From: Pelagibacterium nitratireducens | Lineage (GTDB): Bacteria > Pseudomonadota > Alphaproteobacteria > Rhizobiales > Devosiaceae | Length of the DNA stretch: 64,000 nucleotides | Direction of reading: 5' to 3' | Assembly (NCBI RefSeq): GCF_037044555.1 | Contig: NZ_CP146276.1 | Span: forward strand, 95,743-159,742 | In this document: positions 34,614 to 44,054 of the stretch, piece by piece | Layout of the letters: each line of letters begins with the position of its first letter | Position numbering within the stretch: position 1 is the first letter of the stretch | Position numbers and translations under genes: made by a program | The notes under the pieces: generated by a model | What the model saw: only the letters and a program-made list of their open reading frames with translations | Told to the model about the DNA's origin: nothing | The model's database searches: none

Positions 34614-35912
34614 TTGGCGACATCGGGCGATTCAAAAGCGACGAACCACGCTGGCAGCTACGTGCCGGGCACCAGAATCGAACGCTGGCTCGATGAAAGA
34701 CTTCCGATCCTCAGGTTCTCCAAGGAGCACCTGATGGATTTCCCCACTCCAAGGAATCTCAACTACTGGTGGACGTTCGGGGGTATTCTCGCTTTTATGC
34801 TGGTGGTGCAGATCGTGACGGGCGTCGTTCTTGTCATGCACTACACTCCGAACGTGGAACTCGCCTTCGCCTCGGTCGAGCAGATCCGACGTGACGTCAA
34901 CTATGGGCGCATCATCCAGGGTACCCATGCAGTGGGCGCGTCTATGTTCTTCTTTGCCGCTTATGTCCATATTTTTCGCGGCCTCTATTACGGGTCCTAT
35001 AAGGCGCCGCGCGAGATCATCTGGATGCTCGGGGTGATCCTGTTCATCCTGCTCATGGCTACGGCCTTCATGGGGTACGTGCTGCCCTGGGGCCAGATGA
35101 GCCTCTGGGGGGCGACGGTCATCACCGGCATCTTCTCTGCGATCCCGGTCGTGGGCGAGCCGATCCAGACGCTGCTTCTGGGCGGGTTCTCGGTCGCCAA
35201 TCCGACCCTCAACCGCTTCTTCTCATTGCACTACCTGCTGCCATTTATCATCGCGGCGGTCGTCGTCCTGCACATCTGGGCGCTGCACGTTCCCGGCAAC
35301 AACAACCCAACTGGGGTCGAGGTGAAGGAGAGCCGCGATGCGCTGCCCTTCCACCCTTACTATACGATGAAAGACCTGTTCGCGATCATCGTCTTCCTGA
35401 TACCGTTCGCCTGGTTCGTGTTCTTTGCCCCCGACATCTTGGGGCATGCCGACAACTACATCCCGGCCAATCCGCAGGTTACTCCAGCTTACATCGTGCC
35501 CGAATGGTACCTTCTGCCCTTCTACACCATGCTGAGGGCCATAGATTTCAACGTCCTGTTCATCGATTCCAAGCTGGGCGGGGTCATCGTGATGTTCGGG
35601 TCGCTCCTGGTCCTGTTCGTCCTGCCGTGGCTCGACACATCCAAGGTGCGCTCGGGAACGTTCCGCCCGCTGTTCAAGCCGTTCTTCTGGCTGTTTGTCG
35701 TTAACTTCATCGCACTGGCTTATCTGGGCGCGCAGCCTGCCGAAGGGATCTATGTCCTCCTCGCCAAAGTGACGACGGCATACTATTTCGCCTACTTTCT
35801 CGTCATCTTGCCGATCTTGGGGCGTGTCGAAAAACCTGCGCCGTTACCGGCAAGTATATCGCAAAGCGTGTTGGGCGAGAGGGACAACGTCCCGAACGAA
35901 CAAATTGCATAG
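34614..35912 (+). CDS. petB: Cytochrome b subunit of bc1 complex, without its partner genes
   Basis: 432 residues from TTG 34614; this start keeps the usual N-terminus [16 protein letters not shown]. Multi-helix membrane protein with the heme-ligand histidines in [17 protein letters not shown] and [15 protein letters not shown], the Qo-site PEWY motif in [13 protein letters not shown], and a normal ~430-residue length. It carries electrons from quinol to cytochrome c1. No Rieske (petA) or cytochrome c1 (petC) gene is adjacent. The other neighbours are envelope and metal genes, so this copy is either a spare subunit or a relic. Confidence 0.93.
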   Translation: MATSGDSKATNHAGSYVPGTRIERWLDERLPILRFSKEHLMDFPTPRNLNYWWTFGGILAFMLVVQIVTGVVLVMHYTPNVELAFASVEQIRRDVNYGRIIQGTHAVGASMFFFAAYVHIFRGLYYGSYKAPREIIWMLGVILFILLMATAFMGYVLPWGQMSLWGATVITGIFSAIPVVGEPIQTLLLGGFSVANPTLNRFFSLHYLLPFIIAAVVVLHIWALHVPGNNNPTGVEVKESRDALPFHPYYTMKDLFAIIVFLIPFAWFVFFAPDILGHADNYIPANPQVTPAYIVPEWYLLPFYTMLRAIDFNVLFIDSKLGGVIVMFGSLLVLFVLPWLDTSKVRSGTFRPLFKPFFWLFVVNFIALAYLGAQPAEGIYVLLAKVTTAYYFAYFLVILPILGRVEKPAPLPASISQSVLGERDNVPNEQIA

Positions 35913-36086
35913 GTTCGAGGCTGACGGGCGAGCTATGCGGCCACGTCCCGATGGCCGCGCTATTCCAGAGTTTCGCCAATGCCGAATAGTGAAATTTTAT
36001 AAGATGTGATCCGATAGCTGGCGACATTTCCATTTCATTAACCATAGCGAACGACGCTGTTGGCCGGTTGATTCGGAGTGGTCCTT

Positions 36087-37190
36087 GTGAGCGGTCGTGC
36101 ATCATCATACCAAACGCTCGCCTGTTGGGCGGTGCTTTGCGCGCTGCTTCTCACCAATGTGCTTACGCTCATAATCCTGCGCGACAATGAGAACCTTAAA
36201 GATTTCTGGACCGACCCAAATTCCTCGGTTCTGAGGGCCTATGAAGATCGCATCGCCGAATTGAGTATGAATGTTGACCGGCTTCGGTCCAGAGAAATCA
36301 TCAACTCTGGAACAGCAACTCTCAGGGATCGGGAATTCATTGGACGCCAGGCACAGCTGGAAGATCAACTCTTGGTGTTAGAGATGCTCGCAAAGACGGC
36401 ACTTCCTCCTGAATTGGTACAACGCCCCCAGCCGAATGAGGGTCCTGCTCGTCCGGTAACGGGTGGAGCAAGCGCTACTGGGCAATTCGACCTTCTCGAA
36501 GAGAACCTGAGAGTAATGGAAGAGGAGATCGGCGAGTCAATGATACTCCTCTCCGATGCGATGGATCGATCAGTCGAGACTATCGTTGCAGAGTTGCGGC
36601 GCGTCGGACATGAGCCGGCTATAAGCGAGTTGGCGCTAGGCGGTCCTTTTCTGGATGCTAGCGAGTTTCCATCAGGTTTCGATACTCCTGATATCACCAA
36701 TATCCTCACTGCCATGGGGCGTTTGGAGGAAGCGCGTCGCGCTATGGACGAGGTACCGATTCACAAACCGATCGGAACTACCCGCATCAGCTCTGCCTTC
36801 GGTCTGCGCCAAGATCCTTTCACCGGCCAATCCGCGTTTCATTCTGGAATTGACTTTCCAGCTCCGACTGGCACGCCAATCCTGAGCGCCGGCGGCGGTG
36901 CTGTCACTTTCGTTGGTTGGAAGGGCGCCTATGGCAGGGTCGTCGAAATCACCCACGCCTCGGGTCTGATGTCGCGCTACCCCCATCTTTCGAGAGCGCT
37001 GGTTGAGCAAGGGGACGAGGTGGAAGCGGATATGGTGATCGCCCTAGTCGGCTCCACTGGTCGGTCTACCGGTCCCCATCTTCATTTTGAAATTCGTGAT
37101 GGGAACAGCGCAATCGATCCTACGCCGTATTTGGCTGCTGGCAGGCGCCTTGAAGTATTCGATCCGTGGTTCACGACAGCTTCACGGTGA
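36087..37190 (+). CDS. M23-family metallopeptidase, membrane-anchored
   Basis: 367 residues from GTG 36087 (GGAG 8 bp before it). One N-terminal membrane helix (about 10-30), a coiled-coil-like linker (VLRAYEDRIAELSMNVDRL), and a C-terminal LytM/M23 domain with FHSGIDFPAPTGTPI (Zn-binding His and Asp), RYPHLS and GPHLHFEIRDG. It probably cuts peptidoglycan peptides or activates amidases. The next envelope gene, an L,D-transpeptidase, would follow it directly if the nested IS block were removed. Confidence 0.9.
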   Translation: MSGRASSYQTLACWAVLCALLLTNVLTLIILRDNENLKDFWTDPNSSVLRAYEDRIAELSMNVDRLRSREIINSGTATLRDREFIGRQAQLEDQLLVLEMLAKTALPPELVQRPQPNEGPARPVTGGASATGQFDLLEENLRVMEEEIGESMILLSDAMDRSVETIVAELRRVGHEPAISELALGGPFLDASEFPSGFDTPDITNILTAMGRLEEARRAMDEVPIHKPIGTTRISSAFGLRQDPFTGQSAFHSGIDFPAPTGTPILSAGGGAVTFVGWKGAYGRVVEITHASGLMSRYPHLSRALVEQGDEVEADMVIALVGSTGRSTGPHLHFEIRDGNSAIDPTPYLAAGRRLEVFDPWFTTASR

Positions 37191-37283
37191 TATGAAGCAA
37201 CCCGAGCACAAATGTTCGCGTGACCTGAGCCCTCAAACTTCCTCCATTTTTTGGTAGAGTCCGCCCACTTTTGGAGACGGACA

Positions 37284-37550
37284 ATGAAGCGCAGCAGGTT
37301 CACCGAGGAACAGATTATCGCGATGATCAAGGAGCAGGAGGCGGGGATGCCGACTGCGGAGGTCTGTCGCAAGCACGGCGTCAGCAGTGCCAGCTTTTAC
37401 AAATACAAGGCGAAGTATGGCGGCATGGACGTCTCTGATGCTCGGAAGCTGAAGGCTCTGGAGGACGAGAATGCCAAACTCAAGAAGCTGTTGGCCGAGC
37501 AGATGCTGGACAATGCCATCTTGAAAGATGTCGCCGCAAAAAATGTATGA
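37284..37550 (+). CDS. IS3-family transposase OrfA (tail altered by insertion)
   Basis: 88 residues: MKRSRFTEEQIIAMIKEQE, helix-turn-helix TAEVCRKHGVSSASFYKYK, and a leucine-zipper tail ending LKDVAAKN. The last codons GTA TGA come from the inserted IS. Before insertion the frame would have read on across the A-run, where a -1 slip makes OrfAB. With the insertion only OrfA can be made. Confidence 0.9.
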   Translation: MKRSRFTEEQIIAMIKEQEAGMPTAEVCRKHGVSSASFYKYKAKYGGMDVSDARKLKALEDENAKLKKLLAEQMLDNAILKDVAAKNV

Positions 37551-37782
37551 CCCGCCCTGTCCGTGCAAGGTCGTTTCGACGGTGACGGTTCAGCCTGCGT
37601 AAATGTATCCGGCCTCTCGCGAGTGGACCACTGTTGTGGCCAGGCCATGATGAGATCCGCACGCATCGTTCCCAGATAAATGGTTCGGGCATGGCGCCCG
37701 CTTTTTTGCCCCGGGCTTACGGTGCGTCGATCAACTGTCTCGTTATCATCCCCACGAACCTCGCAGTCCGCGACGGCAGTTC

Positions 37783-38666
37783 CTAGCTGAAGGCCGGGTC
37801 CTGCCGATCGTAGGTTGAGCCCGACCGGGTCATGATCACCCAGGCGATACGGGCGATCTTGGCGGCCAGAGCCACGGTGACTTTGTTTTTGTGCATACGA
37901 GACTGAAGGCCATCGAGCCAATTGCCCAAGCGATCTCTGGTTCGATCGAGATGATTGACGCAGGATCGTGCGCCGTGAATGAGCATGCGACGCAGATATT
38001 TGTTTCCGCGCTTGCTGATGCCAAGCAGTGTGGTCTTGCCGCCGGTCGAATATTCTCTGGGCACCAGGCCCAACCAAGCTGCCATATCCCGCGCCTTCTT
38101 AAATTGCTTTGCAGAACCGGCCGATGCGAGAAGTGCTGTCGCGCCCAACGGCCCTATGCCGGGGATCGACATCAAACGGCGAGCCGTATCGCTACGCGCT
38201 GCGATCCCTTCAATCTCACGATTGAGGCCATCAATGCGACCCTCGAGTTCGGCGAGCTCGTCAAAGCTCATGGCTAGAATGCGCCGCATGGCTGGTGTCA
38301 GGTCGTTGCCCTCATCGGCGAGGATCTTGGGAAGATCGACCTTGAACTTGCCTGCGCCCTGATGGCTGGCGATGCCGTATTCGAGGCAGAAGGCACGCAT
38401 CTGGTTTATCAGTCGGGTGCGATGGGCGATCATGCGATCACGAATCCTGTGCAGCGCCTGCAGATCGACCTGCTCAGTGGTTTTGATCTCGACAAAGCGC
38501 ATTGTCGGTCGCGTGGCGGCTTCAGCGATCGCCGCTGCGTCGATAATGTCACTCTTGTTCGACTTCACATAAGGCTTCACGAACTGCGCGGGAATGATCC
38601 GAACGGTGTGCCCCAATGCAGAAATCTTCCGCGCCAGCCACTGGGATCCTGGGCACGCCTCCATCC
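37783..38666 (-). pseudogene. IS110 transposase, C-terminal part (split by IS21)
   Basis: Starts within MEACPGSQWLARKISAL and continues KSNKSDIIDAAAIAEA (acidic DEDD residues) to the transposase_20 region PGIGPLGATALLASAG and WLGLVPREYSTGGKTTL. Its natural N-terminus is at 41477-41302. It may still be made from internal starts but lacks the first catalytic Asp. Confidence 0.88.
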
Positions 38667-38766
38667 TGCGGATTTCGAAAATACGGGACAGTGATTTCGC
38701 AAATTCCCGGACACCGGTTTCACTAATTCCCGGACAGTCTGGGCAGGGTTGATCTTCGTCCTGCGG

Positions 38767-39549
38767 TTAGGTGTTGTTGGCCATGGTTTCGGTGTTTGTT
38801 TCCGGGGTCAAGCCGGTGCGGTTTGTTTTTCGTCTCATGCTGTCTCCTTTGAGTTCGATGCGATGCGCATTGTGAATGATCCTGTCGAGGATGGCGTCGG
38901 CGATCGTGGGTTCTCCGATCATCTGATGCCATCCCGAGACCGGAAGCTGGGCGGTGATGATTGTGGATCTGCGCTGGTAGCGCTCTTCGAAGAGTTCGAG
39001 CAGATCAAGGCGCTGCTGATCGGTGAGGGTATGGGTGCCCCAGTCGTCGAGCACCAGGAGCTGGACGCGGGCGAGTTTGTCGACGAGACGCGGGAATCTA
39101 CCATCGAGCCTGGCCATGCCCATATCCTCGAACAGGCGGGGCATGCGCACGTAGGATACCGAGTAGTCCAGTCGCGCAGCCTGATGCCCGAAGGCGCAGG
39201 CCAACCACGTTTTGCCGGTTCCGGTCAGTCCGGTGACGATGATCTGTTCATGAGCCTTGAGCCATCCGCCCTGGGCAAGCGAGAGGATCTGGCGCCGATC
39301 CAGTCCCCGGTTTGCCGAGAAGTCGACATCCTCTATGCACGCGTTGGGGAAGCGCATTTTTGCATTGCGCACCCGATTGGAGAACCGCTTGTCGGCCCTG
39401 TGGTTGGTCTCGCGATCGAGCATGAGGCCAAGCCATTCATTGCGATCGAGAGCCTGTCCAGAATCCTGTTCGGCCAGGGACTTCCAAGCCTCGACCATAC
39501 CGGTCAGGCCCAGGGCCGTCATCTGCTCGAGAGTGGGATGTGTCAGCAT
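38767..39549 (-). CDS. istB: IS21 helper ATPase IstB
   Basis: 260 residues of an AAA+ (DnaC-like) ATPase: Walker [10 protein letters not shown] about residue 105, Walker B LLVLDDWG about 167. It loads the transposase on target DNA. The C-terminal tail is extended and polar ([18 protein letters not shown]). It follows istA with a 21-bp gap. Intact. Confidence 0.94.
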   Translation of the reverse strand: MLTHPTLEQMTALGLTGMVEAWKSLAEQDSGQALDRNEWLGLMLDRETNHRADKRFSNRVRNAKMRFPNACIEDVDFSANRGLDRRQILSLAQGGWLKAHEQIIVTGLTGTGKTWLACAFGHQAARLDYSVSYVRMPRLFEDMGMARLDGRFPRLVDKLARVQLLVLDDWGTHTLTDQQRLDLLELFEERYQRRSTIITAQLPVSGWHQMIGEPTIADAILDRIIHNAHRIELKGDSMRRKTNRTGLTPETNTETMANNT

Positions 39550-39570
39550 ATTACCTTCTTTCCTTGATGG

Positions 39571-41124
39571 TCACTGGTAGTAGCCGGGGCCGCGGATATT
39601 GTCGTGGCGCGGCGCCGGGGTCATCGGAGCTGGCGGTTCGGATGCCTTGTCCAGACCCGTGATGAGGATCGATTGCACCGAGGCGTAGCGGACGGTGTTA
39701 TGGGTCAGGGCCCGCTCGCAGGCGGCCTCGAGCCTGTCGCGTCCAAAGCGTCGCTCGAGACCAAGCACACCAAGCGCAGATCGATATCCTTGTTCAGGGT
39801 GGGGTCTCTCCCGGATGACACGCTCGATGAGGGCGGCGACGTGGTAGCCGATACGAGCGCCACGAGACACCAGCATCTCGGGGGTCATGCCACCATGGCG
39901 CTGGTGAGACTTGGGCATGTGTTCCCTGACGGTGGAGTGCCCGCCACGCTGTCCGCGCCGATTGTGCACTGCGACGCGCTCGTGGTTGTAGAATATCTCG
40001 ATCATGCGATGGGTCAGGCGGACATCGACCTGGCGACCGATCAGCCGGTGCGGCACGGAGTAAAAGCCGTGCAGCACCTCGATGTGATAGTCGGGATGCA
40101 CCTTGGCGCGCTTCCATTCGGCATATTCGAAAGGTTGGTCGGGCAAGGCGCGCAATGCGGGGCGTTCGATCTGCTCATAAAGATCCCGGCGGGACTGACC
40201 AACCCGGCGCATGATCTTTGCATTGAGGGCAGTTACCAGCTCGGCAATGGCCGCATTCAGGGCCTGGATCGAGAAGAACTGCTGATTGCGCAGGCGCGCG
40301 AGAATCCAGCGCTCGACGATCAGCACCGCCCCTTCCACCTTGCCTTTGTCGCGCGGCTTGCGCGGTCGGGTGGGCAGAATGGTCGTGTCGTAATGGGTGG
40401 CAAGAGCCGAGAAGGTCTTGTTCAGCGAGGGCTCGAACCACAGCGGCCGGGCCACGGCTGCCTTGAGGTTGTCGCAGACCAGAGCCTTGGGTACGCCCTC
40501 AAAAAACTCCAGCGCCCGCACTTGGGCTTCGATCCAGTCGGGCAGACGCTGGGTCAAGCTGGCCCAGGCGAAGGTGTAGTTCGAAGCGCCCAGCACAGCG
40601 ACAAAGATCTGGGCCTGGTGGGCGACACCGGTGGCCGGATCGATGACGGGGATAGTATGGCCGGCGTAATCGGTTTGCATGACCGCGCCCGCTTCGTGGC
40701 GATTGCGGAACCGGGGACTGGTTCGGTTCTCGAAGGCCCGGAACTGGGTGCAAAACCAGGTGTAGCCATACCCATCGGGGTGGGCAGCGCGATATTCCTC
40801 CCACAGCAGCACCAGCGTTACGCCCTTGCGCTTGAGTTCGGACGATATCTTGCGCCAGTCGGGCTCGGTCAAATCGCGGGGCGGGCGTCCCACCTTCTGG
40901 AAAAGGACTGTCTTTAGCGTTGTATCGTCATCGCGCCCACGTGGAAGGGGCCAGCAGTCAAGGCCAGCCTCCCGGGCACGAAACAGATAGGTCGCCACGG
41001 TCGTCTTGCTCAGCTTCAGACGCAGGGCAATCTCGCGGATCGACAAGCCCTGTTCATGCTTCAGTCGAAGGATCGTTCGTATGTCTTGCACGGTCATGCG
41101 CCTTGGTTGCTTGTGTCGCGGCAT
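39571..41124 (-). CDS. istA: IS21 transposase IstA
   Basis: 517 residues: N-terminal helix-turn-helix (MTVQDIRTILRLKHEQGLSIREIAL, SKTTVATYLFRARE), then an RNase-H-fold integrase domain with VMQTDYAGHTIPV (Asp), VCDNLKAAV (second Asp) and GKVEGAVLIVERW (Glu). All three catalytic residues and normal length suggest it is active. Confidence 0.95.
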   Translation of the reverse strand: MPRHKQPRRMTVQDIRTILRLKHEQGLSIREIALRLKLSKTTVATYLFRAREAGLDCWPLPRGRDDDTTLKTVLFQKVGRPPRDLTEPDWRKISSELKRKGVTLVLLWEEYRAAHPDGYGYTWFCTQFRAFENRTSPRFRNRHEAGAVMQTDYAGHTIPVIDPATGVAHQAQIFVAVLGASNYTFAWASLTQRLPDWIEAQVRALEFFEGVPKALVCDNLKAAVARPLWFEPSLNKTFSALATHYDTTILPTRPRKPRDKGKVEGAVLIVERWILARLRNQQFFSIQALNAAIAELVTALNAKIMRRVGQSRRDLYEQIERPALRALPDQPFEYAEWKRAKVHPDYHIEVLHGFYSVPHRLIGRQVDVRLTHRMIEIFYNHERVAVHNRRGQRGGHSTVREHMPKSHQRHGGMTPEMLVSRGARIGYHVAALIERVIRERPHPEQGYRSALGVLGLERRFGRDRLEAACERALTHNTVRYASVQSILITGLDKASEPPAPMTPAPRHDNIRGPGYYQ

Positions 41125-41301
41125 GTCCCCTCCCGGTCGGTGTTCAGACCGTGAAGATGCCGCAACGACGCAGGCTATGTGACCAACCTTATCCAGGCTC
41201 CCGGAACTGTCCGGGAATTACTGAAATCACTGTCCCGGAATTACCGAAATCAGTGTCCGCGATTTACTGAAATCGCTGTCCGGGAATTTGTGAAACCCGC
41301 A

Positions 41302-41477
41302 TCCATCCCCACCAGAGTTGGTGAAGCGCGCTCAAAAAACTGAAGAAGTGTCTCACGCCGGAAGGTGACCTTCTGGATTGGCGCTCCGGTCGGGTCGAGC
41401 CCAACCACATGAAAAAGGTTTTTGCCGATATCGATTCCGAATACTGCGGCCGGTCGCGGCTTGTTGCGTATCGTCAT
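41302..41477 (-). pseudogene. IS110 transposase, N-terminal part (split by IS21)
   Basis: Begins MTIRNKPRPAAVFGIDIGKN, including the first DEDD Asp, with GGAGGAGCAG just before the ATG. The frame runs to LVGMD and then into the IS21 end. The C-terminal part is at 37783-38666. Removing IS21 and one TCCATCC repeat restores LVGMEACPGSQW in frame. Confidence 0.88.
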
Positions 41478-41541
41478 CTGCTCCTCCTCTTGCTGACGAT
41501 GCCCCATTCTGAGCGAGAGGACGGGGCGGGTCATCCCATTA

Positions 41542-42378
41542 ATGGTAACGCCCGACGCGAAGCGGGATGCTGTGGCTCATGCCTGCAAAGCGCATGGTGT
41601 GAGCCAGCGGCGGGCGTGTGATGTGCTTGGGGTGGATCGGACGAGTGTCCGCTACCGAAGCATACGACCTGATGATCAACCTCTGAGGGACGCGATGAAG
41701 GCGGTAGCGGCTGAACGGCGTCGTTTTGGCTATCGGCGCATCCACGTCATGCTGCGGCGTCAGGGTATTGAGATGAATCTGAAGAAGCTCAGGCGGCTCT
41801 ATCGTGAGGAGAAGCTTCAGGTCCGCAAGCGTGGCGGACGTAAGCGGGCTTTGGGCACCAGACGCCCCATAGGCGTGCCCAATGGTGCCAATGAACGTTG
41901 GAGCCTGGACTTTGTCAGCGATGCCTTCACCGATGGTCGCCGGTTCCGCGTTCTGGCCGTGGTCGACGACTACACGCGGGAATGCCTGGCCCTTGTGGCT
42001 GACACGTCGCTTTCAGGCCTGCGGGTTGCGCGAGAACTCGATGCTTTGATCATGAGGCGCGGCAGGCCGATGACAATCTCCGACAACGGCACCGAACTGA
42101 CCTCGATGGCAATCCTGAAGTGGTGCCAGGACACCCGCGTCGACTGGCATTACATCGCCCCGGGAAAGCCCATGCAAAACGGCTTCGTGGAAAGCTTCAA
42201 TGGCAGCTTCAGGGACGAGTGCCTCAACGAGACGCTGTTCTCATCCCTGGCCGAAGCCAGAGTCCAGATCACGCTTTGGAAGGAGGACTACAACCGACAA
42301 AGACCACACTCATCGCTGGGCAATATCACGCCCGAAGAGTTCGCCATGAAAATGGCACTGGTAAAACAGGCCGCCTGA
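41542..42378 (+). CDS. IS3-family transposase OrfB (separated from OrfA by the IS nest)
   Basis: 278 residues. DDE integrase domain with [10 protein letters not shown] (Asp), [11 protein letters not shown] (second Asp) and [16 protein letters not shown] (Glu), then the [11 protein letters not shown] end. It starts at the ATG GTA normally reached by frameshift from OrfA. With the nest in place it could be translated only from this ATG and would lack OrfA's DNA-binding domain. Confidence 0.92.
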   Translation: MVTPDAKRDAVAHACKAHGVSQRRACDVLGVDRTSVRYRSIRPDDQPLRDAMKAVAAERRRFGYRRIHVMLRRQGIEMNLKKLRRLYREEKLQVRKRGGRKRALGTRRPIGVPNGANERWSLDFVSDAFTDGRRFRVLAVVDDYTRECLALVADTSLSGLRVARELDALIMRRGRPMTISDNGTELTSMAILKWCQDTRVDWHYIAPGKPMQNGFVESFNGSFRDECLNETLFSSLAEARVQITLWKEDYNRQRPHSSLGNITPEEFAMKMALVKQAA

Positions 42379-42555
42379 GGCCACAAATCAGCCCCAGGAC
42401 TCTCCAATAGGCCGGAGGAAACACGGGGCTCAGGTCATCAAGCTCGCAGGCAGCCGTGCCAGTTCCTCGACTCGGTAGCGTGTGAAGCTGCGATCGCAAG
42501 AAATCGGTAATGTCGAGCCAGTATGGTTAGCCGACACTTACCCAGGTGGCTTCTC

Positions 42556-43323
42556 ATGCCCTTCGCAGTCTCATATGTCAGTCGCACAATTATCGCATTT
42601 TTCGCCATCTTGGCGCTGGCAGCATGTAGTCAGTATGCGGGCGACAATCGCCACAACGTACCGCTGCCCCGAGAGCTCCTCCAACGGATGGCCGAAATCA
42701 ATTCATCACCAACTGAGCCGATGATGATCCGCCTCTATAAAGAGACCGCGACGCTCGAGGTTTGGAAACGAACCAGCGATGGCACCTACAGACTCTTAAA
42801 GACATATGATATTTGCAAGTGGTCGGGGGCATTGGGGCCAAAATTCCGTGAAGGCGATCAGCAATCACCGGAGGGCTTTTACGACGTAACGCCCAACCTA
42901 ATGAACCCGAATTCCTCCTATTGGCTATCATTCAACGTCGGTTTTCCGAACAAATTCGATCAGGCTTGGGAGCGCACCGGTACAAATTTGATGATTCACG
43001 GGGACTGCTTGTCTGTGGGCTGCTACGCCATGACAGATGATGGCATCAAAGAGATCTTCGCGCTTGCCCGAGAAACATTCAGAGGCGGCAATCGATCGTT
43101 CCAACTACAGTTGCTGCCCTTCCCAATGACGGAAGCCAACATCCAAGCGAACGTGTCGAGCCCTCACGCCGAATTTTGGCGCAATCTCAAGGAAGGCACG
43201 GACATCTTCGACAGCACGAAAATCCCGCCGACGTGGGATGTCTGCCAGAGGCGATATATCTTCAACGCGAATGATCCTCGAACCGGCCCCTTGGATCCCT
43301 TCGGGCCTTGCCCGGTTTTGTAA
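42556..43323 (+). CDS. L,D-transpeptidase family (YkuD/YafK-like) lipoprotein
   Basis: 255 residues from the ATG at 42556, with AGGTGG 6 bp before it. A signal with lipobox LALAAC (about residue 23) is followed by the YkuD domain: PEGFYDVTP, and the active-site stretch MIHGDCLSVGCYAM with His and nucleophile Cys in HxxxxSxGC form. It may cross-link or anchor proteins to peptidoglycan, or, as for YafK/DpaA, cut them free. It parallels the other L,D-transpeptidase gene at 58.5 kb; each lies next to an M23 gene. Confidence 0.85.
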   Translation: MPFAVSYVSRTIIAFFAILALAACSQYAGDNRHNVPLPRELLQRMAEINSSPTEPMMIRLYKETATLEVWKRTSDGTYRLLKTYDICKWSGALGPKFREGDQQSPEGFYDVTPNLMNPNSSYWLSFNVGFPNKFDQAWERTGTNLMIHGDCLSVGCYAMTDDGIKEIFALARETFRGGNRSFQLQLLPFPMTEANIQANVSSPHAEFWRNLKEGTDIFDSTKIPPTWDVCQRRYIFNANDPRTGPLDPFGPCPVL

Positions 43324-43353
43324 TCATCAAAAAGGGACCAATCTGATTTGCCC

Positions 43354-43384
43354 TTGCTTCTATAGCGACTAGAGAATGCACAAT
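43354..43384 (+). promoter_or_regulatory. MerR-type promoter/operator A
   Basis: TTGCTT (-35, 43354-43359) and CACAAT (-10, 43379-43384) are 19 bp apart, with the dyad CTATAG-CGA-CTAGAG between them (43360-43374). Near-identical sites lie at 61149 and 62934. A 19-bp spacer with this dyad is the MerR-family activator architecture. Confidence 0.75.
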
Positions 43385-43413
43385 ACTGCGATTAATATTG
43401 GGGAGTTGGGCCG

Positions 43414-43566
43414 ATGAATGGGATCCTTGTCGCATATTTTCCGGCGCAATATAGAAAAGATCACATCACAAACAGCCTCGCCGACATATGGGTCAGGCTG
43501 CGGGCCAACTTGTCCTTCTATCGGGATGAACCTCCGTTGGCCTTGCAGGCACCCGATGTCAGGTAA
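43414..43566 (+). CDS. Possible small protein (50 residues) under MerR-type promoter A
   Basis: Starts MNGILVAYFPAQYRKDH about 30 bp after the promoter's -10. GGGGAG lies 8-13 bp before the ATG. Soluble, no family recognised. Support comes mainly from its place under a metal-type promoter. Confidence 0.4.
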   Translation: MNGILVAYFPAQYRKDHITNSLADIWVRLRANLSFYRDEPPLALQAPDVR

Positions 43567-43672
43567 GCCGCCCCTAGGTTTGCGTCTATTTCATTTGCTC
43601 CTTTGGAGCTCTTTCGCCGTCGCCATTATATGGTATGTGGCCGCCCCTCTTGTAGTCCGTCTTTTAACGTAG
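43556..43672 (+). CDS. Possible small membrane protein (38 residues)
   Basis: Overlaps the end of the previous frame (ATG inside the last codons) and encodes MSGKPPLGLRLFHLLLWSS followed by one hydrophobic helix and a basic end. Looks like a single-span membrane peptide. The gap from 43673 to the mntH start (about 380 bp) has no gene I can support. Confidence 0.4.
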   Translation: MSGKPPLGLRLFHLLLWSSFAVAIIWYVAAPLVVRLLT

Positions 43673-44054
43673 TTGCCGGGATCCGAGTGTGGGGACATGG
43701 CCGCCAGAGAGCAGCAGTTGGTTCCTCACCGCTGTCGGTGACCTGCCCAATTCTCACGGAGGTGGCTTCGCCTTGACCCTCCCGGATCTCTTTATCCTAT
43801 ACGTGCAAAAACCGCAAAGCGCTCGAGAAGCCAAAATCAAATGCGGACATTTGGCCGGTGATCATCGCCGGGCCAGATTTATGCTGCCGCGAAACGTCGC
43901 CCAGGCCACACGTTCGAGTCCCCGCCGCAGGTAAAAGGCTTGATTTTGGCCGCAGCTTCACAGACGGCTTTTTCGCCTTTCTCAGTATCCTCACAACAGA
44001 CTGTTTGCCCCACTCAACCCAACCATGCCATACTTAGATGCAAATGATTAGCAA

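Larger units (their letters stand above)
38667..41301 (-). mobile_element. IS21-family element
   Basis: Ends start TGCGG(A/G)TTTC in inverted orientation at 38667 and 41301. A 7-bp target duplication TCCATCC flanks it (38660-38666 and 41302-41308). The right end has several tandem GGACA(G/C)-ATTTC repeats (about 41205-41300), typical multiple terminal transposase sites. Carries istA and istB. Confidence 0.92.
37546..41544 (-). mobile_element. IS1111-type IS110 element inside IS3 orfB, itself split by IS21
   Basis: Subterminal inverted repeats ATGACCCGCCC(T/C)GTCC are at 37547-37562 and 41519-41534, one mismatch in 16. The junction bases AATG occur on both sides, so the edges are uncertain by 4 bp. 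It splits the IS3 frame exactly at the A-run/ATG where OrfA and OrfB join. Minus the IS21, it is about 1.36 kb. Confidence 0.8.
37221..42437 (+). mobile_element. IS3-family element (second copy type), host of a two-level IS nest
   Basis: Terminal inverted repeats start TGACCTGAGCCC at 37221 and, read in reverse, at 42437. The outer 12 bases are identical and further partial matches extend inward (TTCCTCC). The flanking bases differ (GCG and TCA), so no target duplication is visible. Orf A is whole; OrfB is separated from it by an IS1111-type element that itself holds IS21. Without the nested elements it would be about 1.2 kb. Confidence 0.88.

Noticed and set aside
39604..40917. Plus-strand open frame of 437 codons
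   Set aside because: Shadow of istA, which has all DDE residues and a helix-turn-helix on the other strand.
41200..41301. Regularly spaced repeats resembling a short CRISPR array
   Set aside because: They are the multiple terminal binding repeats of the IS21 end, with matching inverted copies at 38667-38745.
43895..43935. tRNA-like T-arm (CGTTCGAGTCC) before mntH
   Set aside because: The flanking bases do not form the T stem or acceptor stem, and no anticodon arm is found upstream; at most a chance match or old att-site scar.
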